Shown in pieces: positions 17,780-27,548 of a stretch of DNA of 64,000 bases. The notes below the pieces were generated by a model, which was not told the origin of the DNA, ran no database searches, and saw only the letters and a program-made list of their open reading frames with translations. Origin of the DNA: Lachnospiraceae bacterium (lineage in GTDB: Bacteria > Bacillota > Clostridia > Lachnospirales > Lachnospiraceae); the NCBI GenBank assembly GCA_024403415.1, contig JAKSRY010000012.1, forward strand, positions 1 to 64,000. Direction: 5' to 3'. Numbering within the stretch: the stretch's first letter is position 1; each line of letters opens with the position of its first letter. The position numbers and the translations under genes are program-made.

Positions 17780-19477
17780 TTAATTTTCTCTTTTTGCCAA
17801 ATCAGATGCATCAAATGCTTCATCAATAGGAGCACCACCGGGTACCATAGGAAATACCTTATCATCTTCCGGAATAATACATTCAATTACTACAGGTCCA
17901 TTAAGTTCAAGAGCCTTAACAATCGCCTCATCAACTTCTTCTTTTGTTGTACATCTGAATGCGGTACATCCAAGACCTTCCGATATCTTAACAAAATCCA
18001 CCTTATCATTAAGAACTGTCTGTGAATATCTCTTTCCGTAGAACAATGTCTGCCACTGACGAACCATTCCAAGTACATGGTTGTTTATTACTACCTCAAT
18101 AATCGGAATGTTGTATCTGCTTGCAGTTGCAAGTTCATTTAAGTTCATTCTAAAACATCCGTCACCTGCAATATTGATACAAATTTTATCAGGTCTGCCT
18201 ACTTTTGCACCTATGCAGGCACCAAGTCCATAACCCATTGTTCCAAGACCACCTGAAGAAAGAAATGTTCTTGGTTCTGTATATTTGTAATACTGCGAAG
18301 CCCACATCTGATGCTGGCCTACATCAGTTGTAATAATAGCCTGTCCCTTAGTAGCCTTATCAATAGCCTCTATTACATATGGACATGAAAGAGCTGAATT
18401 GTCATATGACAGTGGATATTTTGCTTTCATATCCTTAATATGGTTCATCCAATCTTCGTGCTTTACAGGTGATAACTTTGCATTAATTTTTGTTAAAACC
18501 TCTTTAAGATCACCAACTACAGATGCAGTGGTCTTGATATTCTTATCAATTTCAGCAGCATCAATATCAATATGGAGAACCTTAGCATTGGTAGCAAAAC
18601 TTGCTGTGTTGCTGACTACTCTGTCGGAAAATCTTGCCCCGAGAGCAATCAGAAGATCACATTCACTGACTCCGAGATTGGATGTCTTAGTTCCATGCAT
18701 TCCGATCATACCTGTATAATGATCTGAATAGCCGTCCATAACTCCCTTACCCATGAGCGTATCACACACCGGTGCATCTATTAATTCAGAGAGTTTTCTG
18801 ACTTCTGCAGAAGCATCTGATATAATTGCGCCACCACCAACATAAATAAATGGTTTCTTTGCTTTATTCATCAAATCAACAGCAGTATTAATATCTGCAT
18901 CTGTATATGAATATTCCGGTTTTTCCATAACAGGCTTTGTGAACTCATATTCACACATTGCTGCGCTAACATCTTTTGTAATATCAACAAGTACAGGACC
19001 GGGTCTTCCTGTAGAAGCAATCTTGAATGCTTTTCTTATAGTATCAGCAAGAACGTTAACATCTTTTACAATGATACTATGCTTGGTAATAGGCATAGTA
19101 ACTCCGGCAATATCTACCTCCTGGAATGTATCCTTTCCAAGCAAAGGAAGAACAACATTACAGGTAATTGCAACCATAGGTACTGAATCCATGTGAGCTG
19201 TTGCAATACCTGTTACAAGGTTGGTTGCTCCTGGACCTGATGTTGCAAAACAAACTCCTACCTTTCCGGTAGCTCTTGCATAACCATCAGCTGCATGCGA
19301 AGCACCCTGCTCATGTGATGTAAGCACATGGTTGATTGCTTCCTTTGGATTCTGTTCATTGTATTTATATAAAGCATCGTATACGTTAAGGATTGTTCCT
19401 CCCGGATATCCAAAAACAGTATCAACTCCCTGCTCCTTCAAACACTGAATTACTATATCTGAACCATTAATTAACAT
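17780..19477 (-). CDS. ilvB: Acetolactate synthase large subunit
   Basis: A 565-residue thiamine-diphosphate enzyme condensing pyruvate with pyruvate or 2-oxobutyrate, first common step of Val/Leu/Ile synthesis. Visible: the TPP-activating Glu region LTSHEQGASHAADGYARA, central FAD/fold domain, and C-terminal TPP/Mg motif GDGCFRMN followed by NN (INNHVLGMVRQW). The last motif is the biosynthetic (FAD-type) form rather than catabolic AlsS. ATG start behind AGGAG. Neither a regulatory small subunit (ilvN) nor ilvC is present in the window. Order is leuB-ilvD-ilvB-ldt with gaps of 14-20 bases, consistent with one operon. Confidence 0.95.
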   Translation of the reverse strand: MLINGSDIVIQCLKEQGVDTVFGYPGGTILNVYDALYKYNEQNPKEAINHVLTSHEQGASHAADGYARATGKVGVCFATSGPGATNLVTGIATAHMDSVPMVAITCNVVLPLLGKDTFQEVDIAGVTMPITKHSIIVKDVNVLADTIRKAFKIASTGRPGPVLVDITKDVSAAMCEYEFTKPVMEKPEYSYTDADINTAVDLMNKAKKPFIYVGGGAIISDASAEVRKLSELIDAPVCDTLMGKGVMDGYSDHYTGMIGMHGTKTSNLGVSECDLLIALGARFSDRVVSNTASFATNAKVLHIDIDAAEIDKNIKTTASVVGDLKEVLTKINAKLSPVKHEDWMNHIKDMKAKYPLSYDNSALSCPYVIEAIDKATKGQAIITTDVGQHQMWASQYYKYTEPRTFLSSGGLGTMGYGLGACIGAKVGRPDKICINIAGDGCFRMNLNELATASRYNIPIIEVVINNHVLGMVRQWQTLFYGKRYSQTVLNDKVDFVKISEGLGCTAFRCTTKEEVDEAIVKALELNGPVVIECIIPEDDKVFPMVPGGAPIDEAFDASDLAKREN

Positions 19478-19495
19478 ATCATATACTCCTTAAAC

Positions 19496-21163
19496 TTATT
19501 TAGGCATTTCCATTACCGCACCACGATTACCTGATGTTACCATCTTTTCATAACGAGAAAGATAACCCTTTGTCACCTTAGGCTGTCTTGGTTGCCAATT
19601 AGCCTTTCTCTTTGCGAATTCTTCATCAGAAATCTTAAGTGTCATTGTTGTATTAGGAATATCAATAGCAATAATATCTCCCTCTTCAACAAGTGCAATA
19701 GGTCCTCCTACTGCAGCTTCCGGTGATACATGACCGATTGAAGCGCCTCTTGATGCACCTGAAAAACGTCCATCTGTAATAAGTGCAACTGTAGAGCCAA
19801 GGCCCATGCCTGCTATAGCGGATGTAGGATTAAGCATTTCTCTCATTCCGGGGCCACCCTTTGGACCTTCATATCTGATGACAACCACATCACCTGCAAC
19901 GATCTTACCACCCTTAATTGCATCAATTGCATCTTCCTCACAATCAAATACTCTTGCCGGGCCTTCATGAACCATCATTTCAGGAACAACTGCGGAACGT
20001 TTAACAACAGATCCATCAGGAGCAAGATTTCCTTTAAGGACTGCAAGTCCGCCAGTTTCAGAATATGGATTATCCATTGTTCTTATTACTTCCGGATTAA
20101 GGTTCATTGCATTTTTAATATTCTCGCCAACAGTCTTACCGGTTACTGTCATACAATCGGTATTTAATAAGCCTTTATCTGCAAGCTGATGCATTACTGC
20201 ACTAACACCACCTGCCTCATTCAAATCTTCCATATATGTTGGACCTGCCGGAGCAAGATGACATACATTAGGAGTCTTTGCACTTATTTCATTAGCATAT
20301 GAAATATCAAAATCAAATCCAATTTCATGAGCAATTGCCGGAATATGAAGCATTGAATTAGTTGAACATCCAAGAGCCATATCTACTGTAAGTGCATTAA
20401 TAATTGCTTCTTTAGTAATAATCTGTCTTGCTGTAATACCTTTCTTCAACATATCCATTACAGCATAACCTGCCTTCTTTGCAAGCTTAATTCTCTCTGA
20501 ATATACTGCGGGAATTGTTCCGTTTCCGGGAAGTCCCATTCCAAGAGCTTCAGTCAGACAGTTCATTGAATTTGCTGTATACATACCTGAACAAGAACCA
20601 CAGGTAGGACATACCTTGTTCTCATATTCCTTAACTTCTTCCTCTGTCATAGTTCCTGCCGAATAACTTCCAACAGCTTCAAACATGGAAGAAAGTGATC
20701 TCTTCTTTCCATTTACATGACCTGCAAGCATAGGTCCGCCTGATACAAAAACAGTAGGTAAGTCAAGTCTGGCAGCAGCCATAAGAAGTCCGGGAACATT
20801 TTTATCACAGTTAGGAACCATTACAAGTGCATCAAACTGATGAGCAAGAGCCATACACTCTGTTGAATCAGCAATTAAGTCTCTTGTAACAAGTGAATAC
20901 TTCATTCCCACATGTCCCATTGCAATACCGTCACATACGGCTATAGCAGGAAATACAACCGGTACACCACCGGCTTCGGCAACTCCGATCTTAACGGCAT
21001 TAACGATTTTATCAAGGTTCATATGTCCGGGAACAATCTCGTTATATGAACTTACAATACCAATCATGGGTTTGTTTAATTCTTCATCCGTAAATCCCAA
21101 TGCATTGAACAAACTTCTGTGAGGAGCCTGCTGCATACCTTTTTTAACATTATCACTTCTCAT
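19496..21163 (-). CDS. ilvD: Dihydroxy-acid dehydratase
   Basis: A 555-residue Fe-S dehydratase converting dihydroxyisovalerate/dihydroxymethylvalerate to the 2-oxo acids. Cysteine motifs for the cluster are present: [25 protein letters not shown] and GCSTNSMLH. The C-terminal [17 protein letters not shown] motif is also intact. Length is normal. ATG start with GGGAGG. Probably oxygen sensitive ([4Fe-4S] or [2Fe-2S] type not decidable by eye). It sits between leuB and ilvB. Confidence 0.96.
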   Translation of the reverse strand: MRSDNVKKGMQQAPHRSLFNALGFTDEELNKPMIGIVSSYNEIVPGHMNLDKIVNAVKIGVAEAGGVPVVFPAIAVCDGIAMGHVGMKYSLVTRDLIADSTECMALAHQFDALVMVPNCDKNVPGLLMAAARLDLPTVFVSGGPMLAGHVNGKKRSLSSMFEAVGSYSAGTMTEEEVKEYENKVCPTCGSCSGMYTANSMNCLTEALGMGLPGNGTIPAVYSERIKLAKKAGYAVMDMLKKGITARQIITKEAIINALTVDMALGCSTNSMLHIPAIAHEIGFDFDISYANEISAKTPNVCHLAPAGPTYMEDLNEAGGVSAVMHQLADKGLLNTDCMTVTGKTVGENIKNAMNLNPEVIRTMDNPYSETGGLAVLKGNLAPDGSVVKRSAVVPEMMVHEGPARVFDCEEDAIDAIKGGKIVAGDVVVIRYEGPKGGPGMREMLNPTSAIAGMGLGSTVALITDGRFSGASRGASIGHVSPEAAVGGPIALVEEGDIIAIDIPNTTMTLKISDEEFAKRKANWQPRQPKVTKGYLSRYEKMVTSGNRGAVMEMPK

Positions 21164-21177
21164 ATCAAACCTCCCAA

Positions 21178-22260
21178 TTATATATTAGCCAAAATCAAAT
21201 CGCCCATTTCTGAGCAGTTTACTTTTTTCATTCCTTCAGAATACAAGTCACCAGTTCTGTATCCATCTTTAAGCACTTTTTTGATAGAATTTTCTATTGC
21301 ATCTGCTTCCTCATCAAGATCAAATGTAAATCTTAACATCATCGCTGCAGATAAAATTGTAGCAATGGGATTTGCAATTCCAAGTCCTGCAATATCAGGT
21401 GCAGATCCGTGAGACGGCTCATACAAACCAAATTTTGTCTCATTTAATGATGCGGAAGAAAGCATTCCTATAGATCCTGTTATCATTGAAGCTTCATCTG
21501 AAAGAATGTCTCCAAACATGTTCTCTGTAAGAACAACGTCAAACTGGGAAGGATCCTTGACAAGCTGCATTGCACAGTTATCAACAAGCATATGTGAAAG
21601 TTTAACCTCCGGATAATCCTTTGCAACTTCATTAACAACTTCTCTCCAAAGTCTTGAAGAATCAAGTACATTGGCTTTATCGACAGAAATAACTGACTTT
21701 CTTCTCTTCATTGCTATGTCAAATGCCTTAATGGCAATTCTTCTTATCTCATTCTCATTGTATTCAAGAGTATCAACTGCTGTCTTTACACCATCGATAA
21801 CTGTTGTGTTTCTCTTTCCAAAATAAAGACCACCGGTTAATTCTCTCATAATAACCATATCAAAGCCCTGTTCGGCAACTTCTTTCTTAAGCGGACACGC
21901 ATCTGCAAGATCTTCATATAACAGAGCGGGTCTGACATTTGCAAACAGATTAAGAGCTTTTCTGATTTTAAGCAATCCTGCTTCAGGTCTTAAAGATGGC
22001 TCAAGTTTATACCAGGGTGAAGTATTGGTATCTCCACCTATTGATCCCATAAGTACTGCATCAGCAGCCTTTGCTTTTTCAATAGTCTCATCGGTAAGCG
22101 GAACTCCATGTACATCTATTGAAGCGCCACCCATAAGCAACTGAGTATATTCAATTTCATGACCAAACTTTTCAGCAACACCGTCAAGTACCTTCATAGC
22201 TTCAGTTACAATTTCAGGACCTATACCATCACCTTTAATCACAGCAATATTTAACTTCAT
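21178..22260 (-). CDS. leuB: 3-isopropylmalate dehydrogenase
   Basis: A 360-residue NAD-dependent beta-decarboxylating dehydrogenase of leucine synthesis. Motifs: GDGIGPEI at the N-terminus, [17 protein letters not shown] with the LeuB-type substrate loop, YFGKR, and the NAD-binding [15 protein letters not shown] near the C-terminus. The preferred start ATG 22260 has GGAG upstream; an ATG four codons earlier overlaps that site. leuA, leuC and leuD are not in the window. It follows the yajC terminator by about 60 bases, in which I could not find a convincing promoter. Confidence 0.95.
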   Translation of the reverse strand: MKLNIAVIKGDGIGPEIVTEAMKVLDGVAEKFGHEIEYTQLLMGGASIDVHGVPLTDETIEKAKAADAVLMGSIGGDTNTSPWYKLEPSLRPEAGLLKIRKALNLFANVRPALLYEDLADACPLKKEVAEQGFDMVIMRELTGGLYFGKRNTTVIDGVKTAVDTLEYNENEIRRIAIKAFDIAMKRRKSVISVDKANVLDSSRLWREVVNEVAKDYPEVKLSHMLVDNCAMQLVKDPSQFDVVLTENMFGDILSDEASMITGSIGMLSSASLNETKFGLYEPSHGSAPDIAGLGIANPIATILSAAMMLRFTFDLDEEADAIENSIKKVLKDGYRTGDLYSEGMKKVNCSEMGDLILANI

Positions 22261-22318
22261 AAATAACTCCATTCTGCCTTAATATGGCATAAATAATAAT
22301 ATTCTTTACTCAAAGAAA

Positions 22319-22340
22319 GCGCATAGGTTACCCTATGCGC
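22319..22340 (-). terminator. Intrinsic terminator after yajC
   Basis: A 9-bp GC-rich stem GCGCATAGG/CCTATGCGC with four-base loop, followed on the minus strand by TTTCTTTG, 14 bases beyond the yajC stop codon. Confidence 0.75.
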
Positions 22341-22354
22341 ATCATAATTCATTA

Positions 22355-22744
22355 CTATTCTTCTGACTCAGCTTTTTCTACCTGAGTAATAGCTGCCTTC
22401 TGCATAGGGATACGACAGTTCTTGTTATTACCAAATTCAACAATTACAGTATCATCTGTAATATCGATAATAATTCCATAAAAACCACTTGTAGTAAGAA
22501 CGCAGTCACCGACTTCCATAGAATCATGCAAAGCCTGCATCTTCTTCTGTTCCTTCTTCTGAGGACGAATAATCATAAAATAGAAGAAACCAACAATAAT
22601 AGCTATCCATAATACTATCATTATAATGCTGCCGGTTGTACTCTGCTGACCACCTTCAGCCACCTGCCCCTGTGCCGGCATACATCCTGTCAATGTTGAT
22701 ATCAGCAAACCTAAAATTGCTGCTAAAGATACGATTTTTTTCAT
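22355..22744 (-). CDS. yajC: YajC-like preprotein translocase subunit with an added lipobox signal
   Basis: A 129-residue YajC homologue: one membrane helix (SIIMIVLWIAIIVGFFYFM, about 41-59) directly followed by the family signature IIRPQKKEQKKMQ, and a small cytoplasmic beta domain (GDCVLTTSGFYGIIIDITDDTVIVEFG). YajC associates with SecDF. Unusual is an N-terminal hydrophobic stretch ending in a lipobox-like LTGC (about residues 18-21), which would make it a lipoprotein anchored outside with the helix re-entering. ATG 22744 is preferred (AAAGGAAA upstream). Longer in-frame starts lie in the predicted promoter. The tgt gene lies upstream, the usual tgt-yajC order. Confidence 0.88.
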   Translation of the reverse strand: MKKIVSLAAILGLLISTLTGCMPAQGQVAEGGQQSTTGSIIMIVLWIAIIVGFFYFMIIRPQKKEQKKMQALHDSMEVGDCVLTTSGFYGIIIDITDDTVIVEFGNNKNCRIPMQKAAITQVEKAESEE

Positions 22745-22784
22745 AATTAATAATTTCCTTTCATATTTTGAAACGCTAAAATAA

Positions 22785-22813
22785 ATATTACTAAAAATAG
22801 TAACTAAAAACAA
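22785..22813 (-). promoter_or_regulatory. Putative sigma-A promoter of yajC
   Basis: Minus strand: TTGTTT (22808-22813), 17-base spacer, TAATAT (22785-22790), in the 125-base gap after tgt. Start site near 22778, leader about 35 nt. Confidence 0.45.
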
Positions 22814-22869
22814 GTCTAATCTGCTATAATCCTTGCCAATTAATGGTCACACAGATTCTGTTAATCAGG

Positions 22870-24000
22870 TTAATTCCCCTGCGACATACTGTAAAGCAGG
22901 TTCTCCTTATATTTTGCAAAGCAATCATTATCAAGAGCATCTCTGACTTCTTCCATCATATTATTATAAAAATAGAGATTATGAAGAACACAAAGACGCA
23001 TTCCCAACATTTCCTTAGCCTTCAGAAGATGTCTGATGTAAGCTCTTGAGAACCTCTTACATGCAGGACACCGGCATCCTTCCTCAATAGGTCTTGAATC
23101 CTTTTCATACTGCTGATTAAACAAATTGAGTTTTCCATATTTTGTATATACATGACCATGTCTTCCGTTTCGTGAAGGATAAACACAATCAAAGAAATCA
23201 ATTCCTCTTTCAATTCCCTCAAGTATATTGGCAGGAGTACCTACTCCCATAAGATATACAGGCTTATTATTTGGAAGATATGGCACCGTTTTTTCGATTA
23301 TATCATACATCTGCTCATGAGTTTCACCAACAGCCAGTCCGCCAATCGCATAACCCGGAAGATCAAACTCTGCTATTTCTTTGGCATGTTCAATTCTGAT
23401 TTCCGGAATAATTGCTCCCTGATTAATTCCAAACAAAAGCTGATTTTTGTTAACAGTATCTTCCAGAGAATTCAGTCTCTCCATTTCTTTTTTACATCTT
23501 AACAGCCACCTTGTTGTACGTGCGACCGAATCCTTAACATACTTTGCTTCAGCAAGAGCAGGAGGACATTCATCAAAAGCCATCGCGATTGTCGATCCCA
23601 AATTGGATTGAATCTGCATACTTTCTTCAGGTCCCATAAATATCTTCCGACCATCAATATGTGAATTGAAGAAAACTCCCTCTTCTTTTATTTTTCGAAG
23701 AGAAGCCAGCGAAAACACCTGAAAACCACCTGAATCTGTAAGTATGGGCCTGTCCCAATTCATAAATTTATGAAGTCCGCCCATCTCTTTTATCAGCTTA
23801 TCTCCAGGTCGAACATGCAAATGGTATGTATTTGATAATTCAACCTGACATTTAATTTCATGAAGATCAAAAGTATCGACAGCTCCTTTAATTGCTGCTA
23901 CAGTACCGACATTCATAAAAACAGGCGTTTCAATTCTTCCATGAACTGTATCAAAATGTCCTCTTTTTGCATTTCCTTCTCTTTTTGTTATTTCAAACAT
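22870..24000 (-). CDS. tgt: tRNA-guanine (queuine) transglycosylase
   Basis: A 376-residue TIM-barrel enzyme that swaps guanine-34 for preQ1 in tRNAs with GUN anticodons. Visible: ILTDSGGFQVFSL (catalytic Asp region), FDCVYPSRNGRHGHVYT with the nucleophile Asp and tRNA-binding residues, AIGGLAVGE, and the zinc site CRCPACKRFSRAYIRHL with a distal His. Length normal. ATG behind GAGGAAAAA. queA is not within the window. Upstream is the VanY-type carboxypeptidase gene. Confidence 0.95.
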   Translation of the reverse strand: MFEITKREGNAKRGHFDTVHGRIETPVFMNVGTVAAIKGAVDTFDLHEIKCQVELSNTYHLHVRPGDKLIKEMGGLHKFMNWDRPILTDSGGFQVFSLASLRKIKEEGVFFNSHIDGRKIFMGPEESMQIQSNLGSTIAMAFDECPPALAEAKYVKDSVARTTRWLLRCKKEMERLNSLEDTVNKNQLLFGINQGAIIPEIRIEHAKEIAEFDLPGYAIGGLAVGETHEQMYDIIEKTVPYLPNNKPVYLMGVGTPANILEGIERGIDFFDCVYPSRNGRHGHVYTKYGKLNLFNQQYEKDSRPIEEGCRCPACKRFSRAYIRHLLKAKEMLGMRLCVLHNLYFYNNMMEEVRDALDNDCFAKYKENLLYSMSQGN

Positions 24001-24052
24001 AAATATTTTTCCTCATATCCAATAAACATAAAAACAAAGACAATTAATAATA

Positions 24053-25051
24053 CTATAAATACATATCCCAAAATTCTTCAAGGCATAGATTATTATTCAT
24101 TATAACTTCAGCTGCGTCAACACCTACATATCTGAGATGCCAGGGCTCATATTCTATTCCTGTAATATATTCCTTTCCTTCAGGATATCTGATAATAAAA
24201 CCATATTCAAAACAATGATTTTTAAGCCATTGCCCTTCATTTGTATCTCCGAAACCTTCATTTAAAGCTGTATATGACGTTGATACAATATCAAAAGCAA
24301 GTCCAATTTCATGTTCAGAGGTTCCGGGAACCGTTACTGTCTGTGCTGCAAGTTTGTACGATTCCATATAGGAATATCCCTCTTTCATATATTTATTAAT
24401 TTTTTTACTAAACAGTTTATTTTGTTTCTCTTCATCTCTGTAGGGAGAGCATATTTTTAATTTATATCCCTCATTTTTAGCATCTTCTATCATTTTGTTC
24501 AACTCATCCAGAACTCTTACATCGCACTGCATCTGTCCTTTTATTGTTGTCAGTTCAAACAAATAGTCATCCGGAATAGGATGCTGTTTATTAACAAGAA
24601 TCAGTTTCCAGTCACTCTTTTCAAAGAGGGTGGAATTATCTTCTTCAGCAGCCACAAAACCATCGTCTGCGTCCTGTTTGGTTTTATCGTCTGTTAGAGT
24701 ATTATTTTTCGTCGTTTCATTGACTGACTCGCTCAATAATATATTAGTATCCGGTTCTTCTATTTTCGTTTCATTATTCATGACGATAAGTTCACCGGAA
24801 TCTCTTGCCATATTCATTTCAGGAACTATATCATCGATTTTCTCATTTCCGATACTGATACCGATAAAGAATAGACCTATCGCCAAAATTATGAGCGCAA
24901 TTCTTATGTATCTTTTTTTGAAAAAATCCATTATTCGTGAGACACAAAAGACAATTGTCAGCGCTATCAGAATTAATGGAATAATAATCTTATGTTTTTT
25001 TCCTTTTTTTATTAAATAATCTTCTATCTTTTCGTATCTGTCTTTAGCCAT
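24053..25051 (-). CDS. Membrane-anchored VanY/LdcB-type D,D- or L,D-carboxypeptidase (M15B)
   Basis: A 332-residue protein with an N-terminal basic region and two hydrophobic stretches (about 21-39 and 50-67), an acidic low-complexity linker (about 75-150), and a C-terminal VanY domain. The zinc ligands and catalytic residues of the M15 family are present: SEHEIGLAFDI (His, Asp) and EPWHLRYVG (His), plus SPYRDEEKQ. Family members trim the terminal D-Ala from peptidoglycan stems. If both hydrophobic stretches span the membrane, a basic N-terminus inside would place the catalytic domain inside. More likely only the second anchors the protein. Nearest gene tgt is 52 bases downstream. Confidence 0.87.
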   Translation of the reverse strand: MAKDRYEKIEDYLIKKGKKHKIIIPLILIALTIVFCVSRIMDFFKKRYIRIALIILAIGLFFIGISIGNEKIDDIVPEMNMARDSGELIVMNNETKIEEPDTNILLSESVNETTKNNTLTDDKTKQDADDGFVAAEEDNSTLFEKSDWKLILVNKQHPIPDDYLFELTTIKGQMQCDVRVLDELNKMIEDAKNEGYKLKICSPYRDEEKQNKLFSKKINKYMKEGYSYMESYKLAAQTVTVPGTSEHEIGLAFDIVSTSYTALNEGFGDTNEGQWLKNHCFEYGFIIRYPEGKEYITGIEYEPWHLRYVGVDAAEVIMNNNLCLEEFWDMYL

Positions 25052-25075
25052 ATTTGTTCTTTCAAAACATAGAAT

Positions 25076-25103
25076 GCGGTATGGCGAAAATTCACCATAC
25101 CGC
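25076..25103 (-). terminator. Stem-loop terminator after the lactonase-like gene
   Basis: A 9-bp perfect stem GCGGTATGG/CCATACCGC with a ten-base loop, 29 bases past the stop codon at 25133. The following minus-strand sequence (ATTCTATGTTTTG) is only moderately T-rich. Confidence 0.6.
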
Positions 25104-25132
25104 TTTACTAAAATCTTATTTCAAATTCATAA

Positions 25133-26194
25133 TCATATTTTGTAAAAGATAATACAGTTTGGCTGATTAACCTTCAACTCTTTTCCGTTCATAACTATCG
25201 TTTTATTTTTTTCATTGAAACTGAAAAAAGTCATTGAATTTGTTTCATGATTCAAAGAAACTAAATGCTTATTGTCCGGGAATAACATTGCATCCTTAGG
25301 ATAATCTCCCGAAACAGGAAGACAGACTATCTTTGTAAGCATACCTGTTTTGGAATCTGCAGAATAAATAATAACTGAATTATCACCGGCATTGGTACTG
25401 ATCATATATTTAAAATCAAATGACCAGTTAAGTGCTGAAGCCGAAGTAACTGATGCATGATAATCGTTCAGTGTTGAAATAGACTGAATCTTTTCAAACT
25501 GTGGATAAGCATGTGATGTTCCATCATATGTATATACATCTATATAACTTTTAAGTTCATGAACAACATATAAAAACTTACCATCTTTGCTGAATTTAAG
25601 ATGTCTCGGTGCTGATTCCTGTTCTGAATGAATAATATCAATCTGTTTGAGTTTTCCTGTAGTATGGTTCACTTCATATACCACAATATGGTCCATTCCA
25701 AGATCCGCAACAAGAAGATATTTGTTATCTCTTGTCATCTTAACGCAATTCAAATGCGGCTTATAATTTCTCTCTGCAATTGATCCCAAGCCTTTATGGA
25801 AAATTTCGTCAGTTATTTCACCGACAGATCCGTCTGAATTGAGTCTCAATACAGTAAGTTTTGCATCATGATATCCTGCAACAAACAGTAGTTTATCCTC
25901 ATAGTCTGTCGAAAGATAGCAGCCTCTCATTCCGTTAATCGACTCTTTGTTTAGCAACTTAAGATTTCCATCTGCTAAAATTTCATATGACTCAACGCCA
26001 AAGTCTGTAATTGAATAGAGAAACTTTCTGTTATGCGAGATAGTAAGATACGATGAGTTTGTTATCTCAACCTGATCTCTTAATGACATTCTTCCATTTT
26101 TAACATCAACATCATATATGCCAATGCCCATTTTGGTTTTATTTCCCGATGTATAACTGGATACATAAGCAACATAACTGTCTTTTGTTTCCAT
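25133..26194 (-). CDS. Lactonase-fold seven-bladed propeller (6-phosphogluconolactonase YbhE-like)
   Basis: A 353-residue protein built of WD/YVTN-like beta repeats, as in the YbhE lactonase family: YVSSYTSG...GIGIYDVD at the N-terminus, HLNCVKMTRDNKYLLVADLGMDHIVVYEV, APRHLKFSKDGKFLYVVHE and YPKDAMLFPDNKHLVSLN. The family includes 6-phosphogluconolactonase of the pentose phosphate pathway, but many members are of unknown substrate. No pentose phosphate gene is adjacent. ATG 26194 is preceded by GGAGGATTAT, which decides the start over an in-frame ATG 16 codons upstream. No signal peptide. Confidence 0.8.
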   Translation of the reverse strand: METKDSYVAYVSSYTSGNKTKMGIGIYDVDVKNGRMSLRDQVEITNSSYLTISHNRKFLYSITDFGVESYEILADGNLKLLNKESINGMRGCYLSTDYEDKLLFVAGYHDAKLTVLRLNSDGSVGEITDEIFHKGLGSIAERNYKPHLNCVKMTRDNKYLLVADLGMDHIVVYEVNHTTGKLKQIDIIHSEQESAPRHLKFSKDGKFLYVVHELKSYIDVYTYDGTSHAYPQFEKIQSISTLNDYHASVTSASALNWSFDFKYMISTNAGDNSVIIYSADSKTGMLTKIVCLPVSGDYPKDAMLFPDNKHLVSLNHETNSMTFFSFNEKNKTIVMNGKELKVNQPNCIIFYKI

Positions 26195-26300
26195 ATAATC
26201 CTCCAATAAACAATTATCTATATAGCAAGATATCAAAACCATAACTAAAATTCAATAAAATAATACATAACAGATAATTTTATATCAGCTCAGAGTATAA

Positions 26301-27548
26301 TTAACCACGAACTGAATAATCTCCTGTTATAAGATATTTATATGAAGTCAGTTCTTTCAGTCCCATAGGTCCTCTGGCATGCAATTTTTGCGTACTGATT
26401 CCAATTTCTGCGCCGAGACCAAATTCAAAACCATCAGTAAATCTGGTAGATGAATTAACATATACACATGCTGCATCAATTCCCTTAAGAAATTTCTCTT
26501 TATTTTCTTCATTTTCAGTAAGTATTGATTCTGAATGATGTGTTGTATATTTATTAATATGTTCTATTGCCTCATCAACATTGGCAACTGTCTTAACCGA
26601 AATGATAAGTGAAAGATATTCTGTACCAAAATCTTCTTCTGTTGCATCAATACATTCAATAATTTCCTTAGTTGCCCTGTCTCCTCTTATTTCGACATTC
26701 TTTTCACGAAGTGCTTTTGCCAGTACCGGAAGAAATTCATCTTTAATATTTTCATGAATAACCAACGATTCACAGGCATTGCAAACTCCAACTCTCTGAG
26801 TCTTTGCATTTATGATAATATCAACTGCTTTATTTAAATCAGCTGTTTCATCAACAAATATATGACAATTTCCGGTTCCTGTTTCAATAACAGGAATTGT
26901 ACTGTTTTCTACTACAGATCTAATAAGTCCTGCCCCACCGCGTGGTATCAGTAAATCAACGTATTCCTTCATTTTCATAAATTCTGCAGTAACCTGTCTG
27001 TCCGTTGATTCGATAAGAATAATAGCATCTTCAGGAATTTCACATGCTTTGAGCGCCTCTCTGATAGTGTTGGTTATAGCTTTGTTACTATTTATTGCAT
27101 CAGATCCTCCTTTAAGGATAACCGCATTTCCTGATTTGAAAGTAAGCGCAAACGCATCTGCAGTTACATTCGGACGAGATTCATATATAATCCCTATTAC
27201 ACCCATTGGAACTCTGACTTTTTTAATTTTTAAGCCATTATCAGCAATATAGTCATCTAACAGTTCGCCGACCGGATCTTCCAGCTCTTTTACCTGCAAA
27301 ATTCCTTCAGCGATTCCTTTGATTCTTTCTTTAGTCAGTGTAAGCCTGTCAACCAGTCCCGGATTCATACCTTTTTCTATTGCCTTATCCAAATCAATTT
27401 TATTGGCAGCCAATATATAATCTGACCTATCAATCAAATATTCCGCTACTCGTTCAAGAGCTTTATTTTTAACATCGCAGGATAATTTTTCAATTATATA
27501 TTTTGTATCAAATGACCTTTTACAAATATTAATTAATTCCTCATTCAT
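26301..27548 (-). CDS. proA: Glutamate-5-semialdehyde dehydrogenase (gamma-glutamyl phosphate reductase)
   Basis: A 415-residue aldehyde-dehydrogenase-fold enzyme of proline synthesis, reducing gamma-glutamyl phosphate with NADPH. Motifs: [38 protein letters not shown], and the catalytic cysteine in [14 protein letters not shown]. The C-terminus [18 protein letters not shown] is typical. ATG 27548 overlaps the stop codon of the upstream fusion gene by ATGA, with AGGA just before it, so translation is coupled. The longer frame starting at 27581 lies inside the preceding gene. proB is not in the window. Confidence 0.95.
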   Translation of the reverse strand: MNEELINICKRSFDTKYIIEKLSCDVKNKALERVAEYLIDRSDYILAANKIDLDKAIEKGMNPGLVDRLTLTKERIKGIAEGILQVKELEDPVGELLDDYIADNGLKIKKVRVPMGVIGIIYESRPNVTADAFALTFKSGNAVILKGGSDAINSNKAITNTIREALKACEIPEDAIILIESTDRQVTAEFMKMKEYVDLLIPRGGAGLIRSVVENSTIPVIETGTGNCHIFVDETADLNKAVDIIINAKTQRVGVCNACESLVIHENIKDEFLPVLAKALREKNVEIRGDRATKEIIECIDATEEDFGTEYLSLIISVKTVANVDEAIEHINKYTTHHSESILTENEENKEKFLKGIDAACVYVNSSTRFTDGFEFGLGAEIGISTQKLHARGPMGLKELTSYKYLITGDYSVRG

